DNA of 33,859 nt from CALAEC01 sp050692915 (GTDB taxonomy: Bacteria; Actinomycetota; UBA4738; CALAEC01), in the NCBI GenBank assembly GCA_050692915.1, contig JBOGVU010000019.1, positions 1 to 33,859 on the forward strand. Reading direction: 5' to 3'. A program made the position numbers and the translations under genes. The notes beneath the pieces are model-generated. The model saw only the letters and a list, made by a program, of their open reading frames with translations, made no database searches and was not told the origin of the DNA. Shown piece after piece: positions 1 to 9,626 of this stretch (its first letter is position 1; every line of letters starts with the position of its first letter).

Positions 1-761
1 GCCTGGACCAGCAGCAGCCCGAACGCGGTCCACGCCAGGGCCCGGTGCGCCGGGCGGGACAGCCTCCGGCCGGCCATGGCGGCCACGGCCGCCCCCAGGA
101 CCACCACGACCGCCGCGGCGACCCTGTGCGCGAACGCGGCGACCGTCCCCTCCTCCCCGAACCGGGGGACGATCCGGCCGTCCATCAGGGGCCAGTCGAG
201 GAAGACCAGGCTGGCACCCTCGCCCCGGACGTACGCGCCCAGCAGCAGCAGGAGGGCCGTGACGCCGAGCGTCCACCACAGGAGCCTGCGGACCGGTCCC
301 GAGGCTGGGTCCGGATCGCCCGGCCGCGCGCGTGGGACGCGGGACGCGGTGGCGGTCGCCACGACCAGGGAGACCAGGGCCATGGCGACCAGGAAGTGCA
401 CCGTGACGATGAGAGGCTTGGCGGGGTCGTCGGCGAGGATCCGGATGCGGCCGATGCCGGCCTGGACGATCACCACCACCACGGCGAGCGCGGCCGGCCA
501 CAGGATGCCCCGGTCCCGGCGGGCCCGGCGCCACGCGACCCACGCCGTGGCCAGGATCAGCACGCCCGCGACGGCCGCAGCCAGCCGGTGCGAGTACTCG
601 ACGAGCGCGTGGAACTCCAGCGGAGGGATCCACCGTCCGAAGCATCGGGGCCAGTCGGGACAGGCATCGCCGGAGCCCGTGGCCCGGACCGCGCCGCCGA
701 TGGCCACGAGGGCCAGGGTCGAGATGACGGCGGCGGCCGCCAGCCTGCGCAGGAGGGCCAC
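1..761 (-). CDS. ctaA: Heme A synthase (CtaA/COX15), 3' part beyond window
   Basis: This integral membrane enzyme converts heme O to heme A for aa3-type cytochrome oxidases. Translation from the GTG at 761 gives a hydrophobic protein whose first unit shows GGAVRATGSG, then CPDWPRC (Cys34 and Cys40) and EYSH (Glu55, His58), the paired-Cys and heme-ligand region of CtaA. Further His residues occur in TVHFLVA and AFAHRVAA. At least six hydrophobic segments are visible in 253 residues. The frame is open at base 1, so the last membrane segment and the final ligand His are missing only because the window ends. It is divergent from the lipoprotein gene at 813. A TACACT hexamer (774 to 769 on this strand) lies 7 bases before the GTG, so a leaderless start is possible. 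The family call is secure; the start is moderately sure. Confidence 0.9.
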   Translation of the reverse strand, partial: MALLRRLAAAAVISTLALVAIGGAVRATGSGDACPDWPRCFGRWIPPLEFHALVEYSHRLAAAVAGVLILATAWVAWRRARRDRGILWPAALAVVVVIVQAGIGRIRILADDPAKPLIVTVHFLVAMALVSLVVATATASRVPRARPGDPDPASGPVRRLLWWTLGVTALLLLLGAYVRGEGASLVFLDWPLMDGRIVPRFGEEGTVAAFAHRVAAAVVVVLGAAVAAMAGRRLSRPAHRALAWTAFGLLLVQ

Positions 762-782
762 GAGCCGGAGTGTATCCCGGCG

Positions 783-798
783 CGAACCGACCGGTTCG
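783..798. repeat. Inverted repeat in the divergent ctaA / lipoprotein spacer
   Basis: The sequence CGAACC-GACC-GGTTCG has 6-base arms around a 4-base centre and lies in the short spacer between two divergent genes. It could be an operator, but no known family is recognised and no second copy was seen. Confidence 0.35.
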
Positions 799-812
799 GC
801 GAGGATAGGGTG

Positions 813-1223
813 ATGCTCCGCATGCGGATCACCGCGACGATGCTCGCACTGCTCCTGGCCGCATGCTCGGACGCCTCGGGCGAGGCCGACGGGCTCGATG
901 CCCGGCTGGCGCGGGCCTCGCAGGGCCTGTGCGACGCGCAGGTCCACGCCTTCGAGCGTAACGTCCCGCGCGCGGCGGTCGAGTTCAACACGGAGGTCCA
1001 CGGGTTCCTCCACGAGCTCGCGGCCGTCCTCGGGGAGGTCGACCGGGCCGCGGCCGCGGGCCTCCTCGAGGCGAAGCAGCGGGTGGAGCGGGCCCTGGAG
1101 GATCCGGCCGGGGCCGATCCCCAGGACGTGGTGGTGCTGATCACCGAGCTGCAGCGGGCCCTCCGCGAAGGGGCCGAGGCCGCCGGCCTTTCCACCCCGC
1201 TGTGCCGAGAGGGCGCGTCGTGA
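813..1223 (+). CDS. Small lipoprotein of unknown function
   Basis: The product is 136 residues. Its N-terminus has basic residues, a hydrophobic stretch and a lipobox (LLAAC, Cys at about 18), so it is probably lipid-anchored on the outer face of the membrane. The rest is charged and Ala-rich, reads as mostly helical, and contains one Cys near residue 43 and one near the C-terminus. I recognise no family. ATG 813 was chosen because it is preceded by GAGGATAGGG; GTG 810 and ATG 825 are alternatives and keep the lipobox. Its stop overlaps the next gene's GTG (GTGA), so the two lipoproteins are probably translationally coupled. Confidence 0.7.
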   Translation: MLRMRITATMLALLLAACSDASGEADGLDARLARASQGLCDAQVHAFERNVPRAAVEFNTEVHGFLHELAAVLGEVDRAAAAGLLEAKQRVERALEDPAGADPQDVVVLITELQRALREGAEAAGLSTPLCREGAS

Positions 1224-2152
1224 GGCGGCCCGCGGCGATCCTGGCGGCCGCGATGGTCGTCATGGCCGGGTGCTCGGGATCCGGCGAGCAGGCCGGCGGC
1301 GCAGGGCGCCTCCAGGTGTTCCCGGCGAGCTTCGAGGTCGTCGCCGGCGAGCCGGGCCGGTTCCTGGTCGGCGTGACCACGCCGGGCAACCTGTTCGTGA
1401 GCGGGGGGAGCGTCGACCTCGCGTTCTCCTTCCTCGGGGAGGAGCGAGCCGGCCAGCCGGAGCCGGCCGGGGAGGCACCGGCGACGTTCCTGCCGATCCC
1501 CGGCGAGGAGGACCGGCCCGTGCCCGAGATCCCCACGGCCACCCCGGGGGAGAGCGCCCGGGGCGTGTACGCCGCCGAGGTCACGTTCGACCGGCATGGG
1601 TTCTACGAGGTCGAGGTGGCCGCGGATCTCGGCGGCCGGCCGAGCCGGGGGACCGGAGCGTTCGAGGTGATCCCGGAGCCGCTGGTCCCGTTCCCCGGGG
1701 ACCCGGCGCCCAGGACGAAGAATCACGTTCTCGGCGAGGCGGGCGTGGCGGACGAGGCCGTCGACTCCCGGGCCGCCACTGGCGGGATCCCCGACCCCGA
1801 GCTGCACGACACAACGATCGCCGAGGCGATCCGGGCCGGCCGGCCGGCGCTCGTGGTGATGGCCACGCCGGTGTACTGCGTGAGCCGGTTCTGCGGTCCC
1901 GTGACGGACATGGTGGCCGACCTGGCCGCGGAGTACGGCGACCGCGCCGAGTTCATCCACGTGGAGATCTGGGCGGACTTCCAGGAGGGGGCGGTGAACC
2001 GGGCCGCCGCCGACTGGCTCTTCCGGGAGGACAATCTCATGGAGCCGTGGGTGTTCCTGATCGGGGCGGACGGCAGGATCGCGGCGAGATGGGACAACGT
2101 GGCCACCCGGGAGGAGATCGAGCCGCTGCTCCGGGACCTCCCGGGGCGGTGA
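1220..2152 (+). CDS. Lipoprotein with C-terminal thioredoxin-like domain
   Basis: The product is 310 residues. A signal peptide with a lipobox (VMAGC, Cys about 17) is followed by an Ig-like, beta-rich region (about 25-150). A C-terminal thioredoxin-like fold has TPVYCVSRFCGP (Cys220, Cys225), then a helix, a beta-strand containing FIHVEIW and a late segment with EPWVFLIGADG. The two Cys are separated by four residues, not the two of classical thioredoxins. It probably acts outside the membrane as a redox or metal-handling protein; next to ctaA a role in oxidase assembly is conceivable, but that is inference. The start GTG 1220 overlaps the previous stop. An upstream GTG at 1202 would add six residues and weaken the signal peptide. 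Confidence 0.75.
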   Translation: MRRPAAILAAAMVVMAGCSGSGEQAGGAGRLQVFPASFEVVAGEPGRFLVGVTTPGNLFVSGGSVDLAFSFLGEERAGQPEPAGEAPATFLPIPGEEDRPVPEIPTATPGESARGVYAAEVTFDRHGFYEVEVAADLGGRPSRGTGAFEVIPEPLVPFPGDPAPRTKNHVLGEAGVADEAVDSRAATGGIPDPELHDTTIAEAIRAGRPALVVMATPVYCVSRFCGPVTDMVADLAAEYGDRAEFIHVEIWADFQEGAVNRAAADWLFREDNLMEPWVFLIGADGRIAARWDNVATREEIEPLLRDLPGR

Positions 2153-2154
2153 GG

Positions 2155-3255
2155 ATGGACCCGGCCGGCACCAGGACGGTGGGGACGATCGAGCTCCCCC
2201 CGGCCTGCGCCGCCCTGGCTGGCCGCGTGGACGAGGAGCTCGACCGGTTCCTGACGGCCCACGGCGAGCTGATGTTCTCCCTCGACCCCGACGTGGCCCC
2301 ACTGTTCGACGAGCTCCGGCGGGTCATCGGCTCCGGTGGAAAGCGGCTCCGGCCGGTGTTCTGCTGCCTGGGGCACCTGGCGGCCGGCGCCGAGCCCGTC
2401 GAGGGGGCGATCCGGGCGGCCTCGGCCCTGGAGCTCCTGCACACCTTCGCCATCGTCCACGACGACGTCATGGACCGGTCGCCCACCCGCAGGGGCTCGC
2501 CCGCCTCCTGGGTGTACCTCGCCGAGGCGCATCGGCGGGCCGGGCTCGTTGGCCGGCCCGAGGCCTACGGTCTGGCCGCGGCGGTCCTGGCCGGCGACAT
2601 GGCGCTCGTGCTGGCCGACCGGGCCCTCCTCGAGTCGGACTTCCCCGAGGGGCGCCTGACCCCGGCCCTCCGCCGGTACGACCGCATGCGGGTCGAGGTG
2701 GTGGCCGGGCAGTTCCATGACGTCCTGTCGGCCCACCGGGGGCTCGCGGACGAGGCCGAGGCCCGCCGGATCGCCGCGCTCAAGTCCGGTGGCTATACGG
2801 TTGAGGCGCCGGTCCAGATCGGGGCCATCCTCGGGGGGGCCTCGGAGGATCTGCTGGCGTGCCTGGGACGCTACGGCGTGGCCCTGGGCGAGGCCTTCCA
2901 GCTCCGCGACGACGTGCTCGGGGTCTTCGGCGACCCCGAGGTGACGGGCAAGGACCGGGACTCCGATCTCCTCGAGGGGAAGCGAACGGTCCTGCTGGCC
3001 AAGGCCACCGCGGCCGCGGAAGGTGCGGATCGCCGCTTCCTGGAGGAGCGGATCGGCCGGCCGGACCTGGCCCCCGCCGAGGTCGAGCGGGCCCGGTCCC
3101 TCCTGGAGGCAACCGGGGCCCTGGACGCAACCCTCGCCCTGATCGAGGAGCTGGTGGCCGCGGCCCGGCGGGCCCTGGAGGCCGGGCCCGTCCCGGCGCC
3201 GGCGGCGACCCTCCTGGCCGAGATGGCCGAGATCGTGGCCCTTCGCCGCCTCTAG
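2155..3255 (+). CDS. Polyprenyl synthetase, short-chain (GGPP/FPP) type
   Basis: This trans-isoprenyl diphosphate synthase has 366 residues. It shows GGKRLRP, a first aspartate-rich motif DDVMD (103-107) and a second motif DDVLGVFGD (252-260) followed by GKDRDSDLLEGKRT, as in the crtE/GGPP synthase group. The residue five positions before the first Asp is Phe (FAIVHDD). An aromatic residue there is known to limit chain length to about C15-C20, which suggests GGPP. The product could feed carotenoids, lipid prenyl groups or quinone tails. ATG 2155 lies two bases after the previous stop. It differs from the long-chain paralogue at 19483, which has a small residue at the same position. Confidence 0.88.
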   Translation: MDPAGTRTVGTIELPPACAALAGRVDEELDRFLTAHGELMFSLDPDVAPLFDELRRVIGSGGKRLRPVFCCLGHLAAGAEPVEGAIRAASALELLHTFAIVHDDVMDRSPTRRGSPASWVYLAEAHRRAGLVGRPEAYGLAAAVLAGDMALVLADRALLESDFPEGRLTPALRRYDRMRVEVVAGQFHDVLSAHRGLADEAEARRIAALKSGGYTVEAPVQIGAILGGASEDLLACLGRYGVALGEAFQLRDDVLGVFGDPEVTGKDRDSDLLEGKRTVLLAKATAAAEGADRRFLEERIGRPDLAPAEVERARSLLEATGALDATLALIEELVAAARRALEAGPVPAPAATLLAEMAEIVALRRL

Positions 3256-3256
3256 G

Positions 3257-3751
3257 GTGATTGATTCGATCCCCGCGGTGGTCTACAAACGTGGTCCCTT
3301 GAGGCTCCTCGACGCTCGTCGCGTGTACCGTGACCTGCCCGTGGTCCACGTGGCCACCACCCGGGCGGACGGGAGCCCCCACGTCATCCCGCTGTGGTTC
3401 GTGTGGCGCGAGGAGGGCGTGTACGTCTCCTGCCGGCGGGACTCGGCCCTGTGGCGGAACGTCGATCGCGACCCCCGGGTGGCCCTCTCGTTCGATCGGG
3501 GTCGGGCGTGGCGCGACTACGCGGGGATCGTGCTGTTCGGCCGGGCCGAGCCCCTGGTGCCCGAGCACCCCGCGCTGCGGGGCGTGATGACGGCGTGGTT
3601 CGAGAAGTACCGGCTCCTGCTCGCCGGGGGCGGTTTCCGTGACTACGCGGACCAGGTCGAGAGCCCCGGCATGCTGCGGGTTCGGGCCGAGCGCCTGGCG
3701 ACCTGGGACCACGCGACCGGCCGCCTCGCGGCTCAGGCCGGCGACGCCTGA
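3257..3751 (+). CDS. PNPOx-like FMN/F420-binding split-barrel protein
   Basis: The product is 164 residues, a typical size for the pyridoxamine-5'-phosphate-oxidase-like superfamily. Visible features are LPVVHVATTRADGSPHVIPLWFVW (strand, turn, strand), GVYVSCRRDSALWRNVDRDPRVALSF (cofactor-binding strands) and GIVLFGRAEPL. Actinobacterial members commonly bind F420 or FMN and reduce unsaturated small molecules. Substrate and cofactor cannot be read from the sequence. GTG 3257 follows the previous TAG by one base, so it is likely in the same transcript as the prenyl synthase. It ends 41 bases before the next gene, and that gap holds the nuo promoter. Confidence 0.78.
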   Translation: MIDSIPAVVYKRGPLRLLDARRVYRDLPVVHVATTRADGSPHVIPLWFVWREEGVYVSCRRDSALWRNVDRDPRVALSFDRGRAWRDYAGIVLFGRAEPLVPEHPALRGVMTAWFEKYRLLLAGGGFRDYADQVESPGMLRVRAERLATWDHATGRLAAQAGDA

Positions 3752-3756
3752 GCCGT

Positions 3757-3786
3757 TTGCCAGGACACTTGGGGCGGCGGTAGCAT
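3757..3786 (+). promoter_or_regulatory. Promoter of the geranylgeranyl reductase-nuo operon
   Basis: A TTGCCA hexamer (3757-3762) and TAGCAT (3781-3786, in GGTAGCATC) are separated by 18 bases and fit an actinobacterial housekeeping sigma promoter (TTGACA / TAnnnT). Position +1 is predicted near 3793, exactly the GTG start codon, which would make the transcript leaderless. The Rex-type operator begins within the initiation region. Confidence 0.65.
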
Positions 3787-3789
3787 CGG

Positions 3790-3809
3790 CTTGTGAAAGC
3801 TTTCACAAG
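3790..3809. promoter_or_regulatory. Rex operator, perfect 20-base palindrome
   Basis: CTTGTGAAAGCTTTCACAAG is its own reverse complement and contains TTGTGAA-NNNN-TTCACAA, the known consensus of the NADH/NAD+ sensing repressor Rex. It covers about -3 to +17 of the predicted transcript and the first codons of the downstream gene, where bound Rex would block RNA polymerase. High NADH should release Rex and induce the NADH dehydrogenase operon. The rex gene is not in this window. Confidence 0.85.
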
Positions 3810-5097
3810 CCCCGCGGTGGCGGTCGAGCCCGCCCGGGGGCAGCCCGTCGGGGAGGCGAACGGGCACCGATCCGACGCGGACGTCCTGGTGGTGGGGGCG
3901 GGGCCGGCCGGGGCGGCAGCCGCGTATCACCTGGCCCGGCACGGCGTCCACGTGATCCTGGCCGACAAGGCCTCGTTCCCCCGGGAGAAGGTGTGCGGCG
4001 ACGGCCTGACCCCTCGAGGCGTCCGGGCCCTGCGGACCATGGGGGTCGACCCCACCGAGGCCGGATTCGTCCGCGTCGACGGCCTGCGCGTCTACGCGCC
4101 CACCGTGACCCTCGACCTCCCGTGGCCCCGGCTGGAGCGGCTCCCCGACTTCGGGGTGGTGCGAACCCGGCACGACCTCGACCACCTGCTGGTCCAGCGG
4201 GCGGTGAAGGCGGGGGCCACCCTGTGGGAGCGCAGCGAGGTGCTGGGGCCCCTGGTGGACGACGGCTGGGTCGTGGGGGCCTCGGTCCGCCGCGAGGGTG
4301 GCGAGCCGGAGACCGTGCGGGCCCGGTACGTCCTGGCCGCCGACGGGGCGGCCTCGAGGTTCGGGGGGAAGGCGGGCGTGCGCCGCGACCCGAGCCGTCC
4401 CCTCGGTGTGGCCGCCCGGCGGTACTACCGTTCGCCCCGTGAGCAGGGGACGTACTTCGAGTCCTGGTTCGACCTGTGGGAGAACGGGGTGATCCTGCCC
4501 GGGTACGGCTGGATCTTCCCCGTCGGCGACGGCATCCTCAACGTGGGGGCCGGTCTCCTCAACACCACCTCCTACTTCAAGGACATCTCGCCCCGCCGCA
4601 TGCTCGACGTGTTCGTCCGAAGGCTCCCCGAGGAGTGGGGGATCGTCGAGGCGAACCAGGCCGGCGAGGTCCTGTCCGGGCCGCTGCCGATGGGGATGAA
4701 CCGCAGGCCCCTGGCCCTGCCGGGGCTCCTCCTCCTGGGGGACGCCGGCGGGATCGTCAACCCGTTCACGGGCGAGGGCATCGCCTACGCCATCGAGTCC
4801 GCCGAGGTGGCGGCCGAGCTGGTGCACGACTCGCTGGCCTCGGGGCGCCCGGGGCTGGCGCACACCTACCCGATCGAGCTTCGTCGCCGGTACGGCCGGT
4901 ACTTCACTGTGGGCCGGGCCTTCGCCAGGGCCATCGGCAACGCTCGGTTCATGCGCCTCTCGGTCCTGTACGGCTTCCCGCGGGCCCGGTTGATGCGGTT
5001 CGCCCTGCGGATGCTGGCGAACCTCACCGACGGCCGGGACGGCGACCTCGACGACCGGATGATGGACTGGATCGTGCGGATCGCTCCGGAGCGATGA
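3793..5097 (+). CDS. Geranylgeranyl reductase family FAD-dependent oxidoreductase
   Basis: The product is 434 residues. VLVVGAGPAGAAAA (FAD dinucleotide-binding GAGPAG at 35-40) is followed by PREKVCGDGL (63-72), the signature of geranylgeranyl reductases. Later come PGYGWIFPVGDG and LLGDAGGIVNPFTGEGI (Asp317), which contact flavin. Relatives reduce double bonds in geranylgeranyl chains of lipids, chlorophyll or menaquinone (MenJ-like). As the first gene before nuoA, menaquinone tail saturation is a reasonable inference but not proven. GTG 3793 coincides with the predicted +1, so a leaderless start is chosen. GTG 3817 is a shorter alternative. The first 28 residues before the FAD motif are non-conserved and partly dictated by the operator. 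The stop overlaps the nuoA ATG. Confidence 0.85.
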   Translation: MKAFTSPAVAVEPARGQPVGEANGHRSDADVLVVGAGPAGAAAAYHLARHGVHVILADKASFPREKVCGDGLTPRGVRALRTMGVDPTEAGFVRVDGLRVYAPTVTLDLPWPRLERLPDFGVVRTRHDLDHLLVQRAVKAGATLWERSEVLGPLVDDGWVVGASVRREGGEPETVRARYVLAADGAASRFGGKAGVRRDPSRPLGVAARRYYRSPREQGTYFESWFDLWENGVILPGYGWIFPVGDGILNVGAGLLNTTSYFKDISPRRMLDVFVRRLPEEWGIVEANQAGEVLSGPLPMGMNRRPLALPGLLLLGDAGGIVNPFTGEGIAYAIESAEVAAELVHDSLASGRPGLAHTYPIELRRRYGRYFTVGRAFARAIGNARFMRLSVLYGFPRARLMRFALRMLANLTDGRDGDLDDRMMDWIVRIAPER

Positions 5098-5455
5098 GCG
5101 GCCTGGCGCAGTACCTGCCGATCGTCCTGCTCCTCGGCCTGGCCACGGTGTTCGCGGTGGCCTCCATGGTGGCGGCCCGGGCCCTGGGGCCCCGCCGGCC
5201 CACCCCGGCGAAGCTGGCCCCGTACGAGTGCGGCATCGTCCCCGAGCGGGTGCCCCGGGAGCGGTTCCCGGTGAAGTTCTACGTGATCGCCATGCTGTTC
5301 ATCGTGTTCGACATCGAGACGATCTTCCTGTTCCCCTGGGCCGTCACGTTCCGCCAGCTCGGGCTGTTCGGCCTGGTGGAGATGGCCATCTTCATCGGCC
5401 TGGTGTTCGTGGCGTACGTCTACGTGTGGCAGCGAGGTGGGCTGGAGTGGGACGA

Positions 5456-5459
<4 letters not shown>
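5094..5459 (+). CDS. nuoA: NADH-quinone oxidoreductase subunit A (cluster 1)
   Basis: A small membrane subunit of complex I, 121 residues, with three predicted membrane helices. The loop motif YECGI (about 44-48) and FDIETIFLFPWA are the conserved NuoA signatures near the quinone site, where the ND3-type loop contacts NuoB and NuoD. ATG 5094 overlaps the stop of the reductase gene (ATGA), so it belongs to the same Rex-controlled operon. Its stop in turn overlaps nuoB. Confidence 0.95.
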
Positions 5460-5943
<484 letters not shown>

Positions 5944-5947
<4 letters not shown>

Positions 5948-6441
5948 CCCCGGACGACCTGGCCGCCCGGCTCCGTCGGTCCTTCGACGATGTCCTCGAG
6001 GCCCGCGGCGAGGTCACGGTGACGGTCGCCCGGGAACGGCTCCTCGACGCCCTCCGGACGCTCCGCGACGAGCCCGACCTCCGGTGCACGTTCCTGTCCG
6101 ACCTCTCGTGCACCGACTGGCCCGGCCGGGACCCGCGGGTCTGGATGGCCTACCACCTGCGGTCGCCCGAGCGGAACCTCCGGGTCCGGGTCAAGGCCGG
6201 CCTCCCCGAGGACGACCTCCGGGTGGCTTCCGCCGTCCCGGTGTTCCCGGCCGCCGAGTGGCAGGAGCGGGAGGTGTTCGACCTGTTCGGGGTGGTGTTC
6301 GACGGCCACCCGGACCTCCGCCGGGTGCTGATGCCCGACGACTGGGTGGGCCACCCACTCCGCAAGGATCACCCGCTCGGCGGAGTCCCCACCCAGTACA
6401 AGGGCGCCACCGTGCCGCCCCCGGACCAGCGGGGCCTGTGA
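5944..6441 (+). CDS. nuoC: NADH-quinone oxidoreductase subunit C (cluster 1)
   Basis: A 165-residue connecting subunit (30 kDa family) of the peripheral arm, separate from NuoD as in most actinobacteria. The C-terminal signature EREVFDLFGVVFDGHPDLRR followed by DDWVGHPLRKDHPLGG is clear. It packs against NuoD and NuoB. GTG 5944 overlaps the nuoB stop (GTGA). The TGA shares its final base with the ATG of nuoD, so translation is probably coupled. Confidence 0.94.
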
Positions 6442-7724
6442 TGGCGGAGCGGATCCCCGAGGGCATCGAGGGGGCCGAGGTGGGTCGGGGGACCACGGCC
6501 CAGCGGCTGCGGGAGGACCTGCTGGTCGTCAACATGGGGCCCCAGCACCCGTCCACCCACGGCGTCCTCCGCCTCCTCCTGACGCTCGACGGCGAGAACG
6601 TGGTGGACCTGAAGCCGATCGTCGGCTACCTGCACACCGGGATCGAGAAGAACGCCGAGTACCGGACCTGGCAGCAGGGGGTCACCTTCGTCACCCGGGC
6701 GGACTACCTGTCGCCGTTCTTCAACGAGCTCGCCTACTGCCTCTCCGTGGAGCGGCTCCTGGGGATCGAGGTTCCCCCCCGGGCGGAGGCTATCCGGGTG
6801 CTGGTGTGCGAGCTGAACCGGATCGCCTCGCACCTGGTGTGGCTGGCCACCACCGGCCTGGAGCTGGGGGCCATCTCGATGATGCTGTACGGGTTCCGGG
6901 AGCGGGAGCGGCTGCTCGACATCTTCGAGCTGTTCTCCGGCCTCCGGATGAACCACGCCTACATCCGCATCGGCGGCCTGGTGATGGACCTGCCCGAGGG
7001 GGCCGAGGACGGGATCCGCGCCTACCTGGGCGAGCTGCCCCGGCGCTTCGACGAGTACGAGGCGCTGCTGACCGGGAACCCGATCTGGCGGGAGCGGAAC
7101 CGCGGCGTGGGGCTCCTCGACGCCGCCACGGCGGAGGCCCTCGGGGTGACCGGGCCGATGCTCCGGGCCGCCGGGGTGGCCCGGGACGTGCGGAAGGACG
7201 AGCCGTACTGCGGGTACGAGCGCTACCAGTTCGAGGTGCCCACCCGGACCGAGTCGGACTGCTTCGCCCGGTACGAGATCCGGCTGGCGGAGATGCGGGA
7301 GTCGGTCAGGATCTGCGAGCAGGTCCTCGACTCGCTGCCCGGGGGGCCGGTCATGATCGAGGACCCCAAGCTGCGGTGGCCGGCCAGCCTGTCGGTCGGG
7401 CCCGACGGCATCGGGAACTCCGAGGAGTACGTGCGCCACATCATGGAGGACTCCATGGAGGCGCTCATCAACCACTTCAAGCTGGTGACCCAGGGGATCC
7501 GGGTTCCCGCCGGCGAGGTGTACACACCGGTGGAGTCGCCTCGAGGTGAGCTCGGCTACTACGTCGTGTCGGACGGGGGGATCCGTCCGTATCGTGTCAG
7601 GATCCGCGATCCATCGTTCTGCAACCTGCCGGCCCTCCCGGAGATGGCCCGGGGACGGCTCATGGCCGATGTGGTCGCCGCCGTGGCCAGCACCGACCCG
7701 GTGATGGGCGGGGTGGACCGCTGA
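6441..7724 (+). CDS. nuoD: NADH-quinone oxidoreductase subunit D (cluster 1)
   Basis: This 427-residue 49-kDa subunit forms the quinone-reduction cavity with NuoB. MGPQHPSTHGVLRLLL (His and Tyr region of the quinone headgroup site), HTGIEKNAEYRTWQQG and the C-terminal SPRGELGYYVVSDGG with RVRIRDPSFCNLPAL are all present. The C-terminal Arg-x-Arg-x-Arg region and family length are intact. It is the only nuoD in the window, which matters because cluster 2 has none. ATG 6441 follows the nuoC stop with a one-base overlap. Confidence 0.96.
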   Translation: MAERIPEGIEGAEVGRGTTAQRLREDLLVVNMGPQHPSTHGVLRLLLTLDGENVVDLKPIVGYLHTGIEKNAEYRTWQQGVTFVTRADYLSPFFNELAYCLSVERLLGIEVPPRAEAIRVLVCELNRIASHLVWLATTGLELGAISMMLYGFRERERLLDIFELFSGLRMNHAYIRIGGLVMDLPEGAEDGIRAYLGELPRRFDEYEALLTGNPIWRERNRGVGLLDAATAEALGVTGPMLRAAGVARDVRKDEPYCGYERYQFEVPTRTESDCFARYEIRLAEMRESVRICEQVLDSLPGGPVMIEDPKLRWPASLSVGPDGIGNSEEYVRHIMEDSMEALINHFKLVTQGIRVPAGEVYTPVESPRGELGYYVVSDGGIRPYRVRIRDPSFCNLPALPEMARGRLMADVVAAVASTDPVMGGVDR

Positions 7725-8279
7725 TGGGCGTGCTGTCGGAGGAGCTCCGGGCCAGGGCGGACGAGCTGGTGGCTGGCTATCCGCTCCGCCGGTCCGCGCT
7801 GCTCCCGCTCCTGTACCTGGTCCAGGCGGAGCAGGGCCACGTCTCGCGCGAGGGGATGCAGGAGGTGGCCGACATCCTCGACCTCACCACGGCCGAGGTG
7901 GAGGCGGTGGCCACGTTCTACACGATGTTCAAGAAGGCCCCGGCGGGTCGGTGGCTCGTGTCGGTCTGCACGAACGTCTCCTGCGCGCTGGCGGGCGGGC
8001 GGGAGCTGTACGACCGGGCCGTCGAGGAGCTGGGGGAGGACTCCCGCGAGGTCACGCCCGACGGCCTGTTCACGGTGGAGGAGGTCGAGTGCCTGGGGGC
8101 CTGCGACCAGGCCCCGGTGGTGCAGGTGAACTACTGCAGCTACGCCCGCGTGGACATGGAGCGGCTGCGCGCGCTGATCGCCGGGCTCCGCGAGGGCCAG
8201 GTGCCGGAGCCCGTGGCCGGGCCGAAGCCCGCGGAGCACGCGACAACTTCCCGCATCCTGGCCGGTCTGGGGGACGACC

Positions 8280-8287
<8 letters not shown>
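7724..8287 (+). CDS. nuoE: NADH-quinone oxidoreductase subunit E (cluster 1)
   Basis: This 187-residue 24-kDa subunit of the NADH module binds the [2Fe-2S] cluster N1a. It has an N-terminal helical part and a thioredoxin-like domain. The four ligands are Cys82 and Cys87 (VCTNVSC) and Cys123 and Cys127 (ECLGAC). The Ala-rich C-terminal tail of about 35 residues is variable in the family. ATG 7724 overlaps the nuoD stop by one base; its end overlaps nuoF by eight bases. Confidence 0.95.

Positions 8288-9622
<1,335 letters not shown>

Positions 9623-9626
<4 letters not shown>

Noticed and set aside
45..812. Plus-strand open frame extending upstream of the lipoprotein at 813
   Set aside because: It lies antisense to ctaA, and its Arg/Gly/Asp-rich translation has no domain. 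The lipobox and ribosome binding site place the start at 813.
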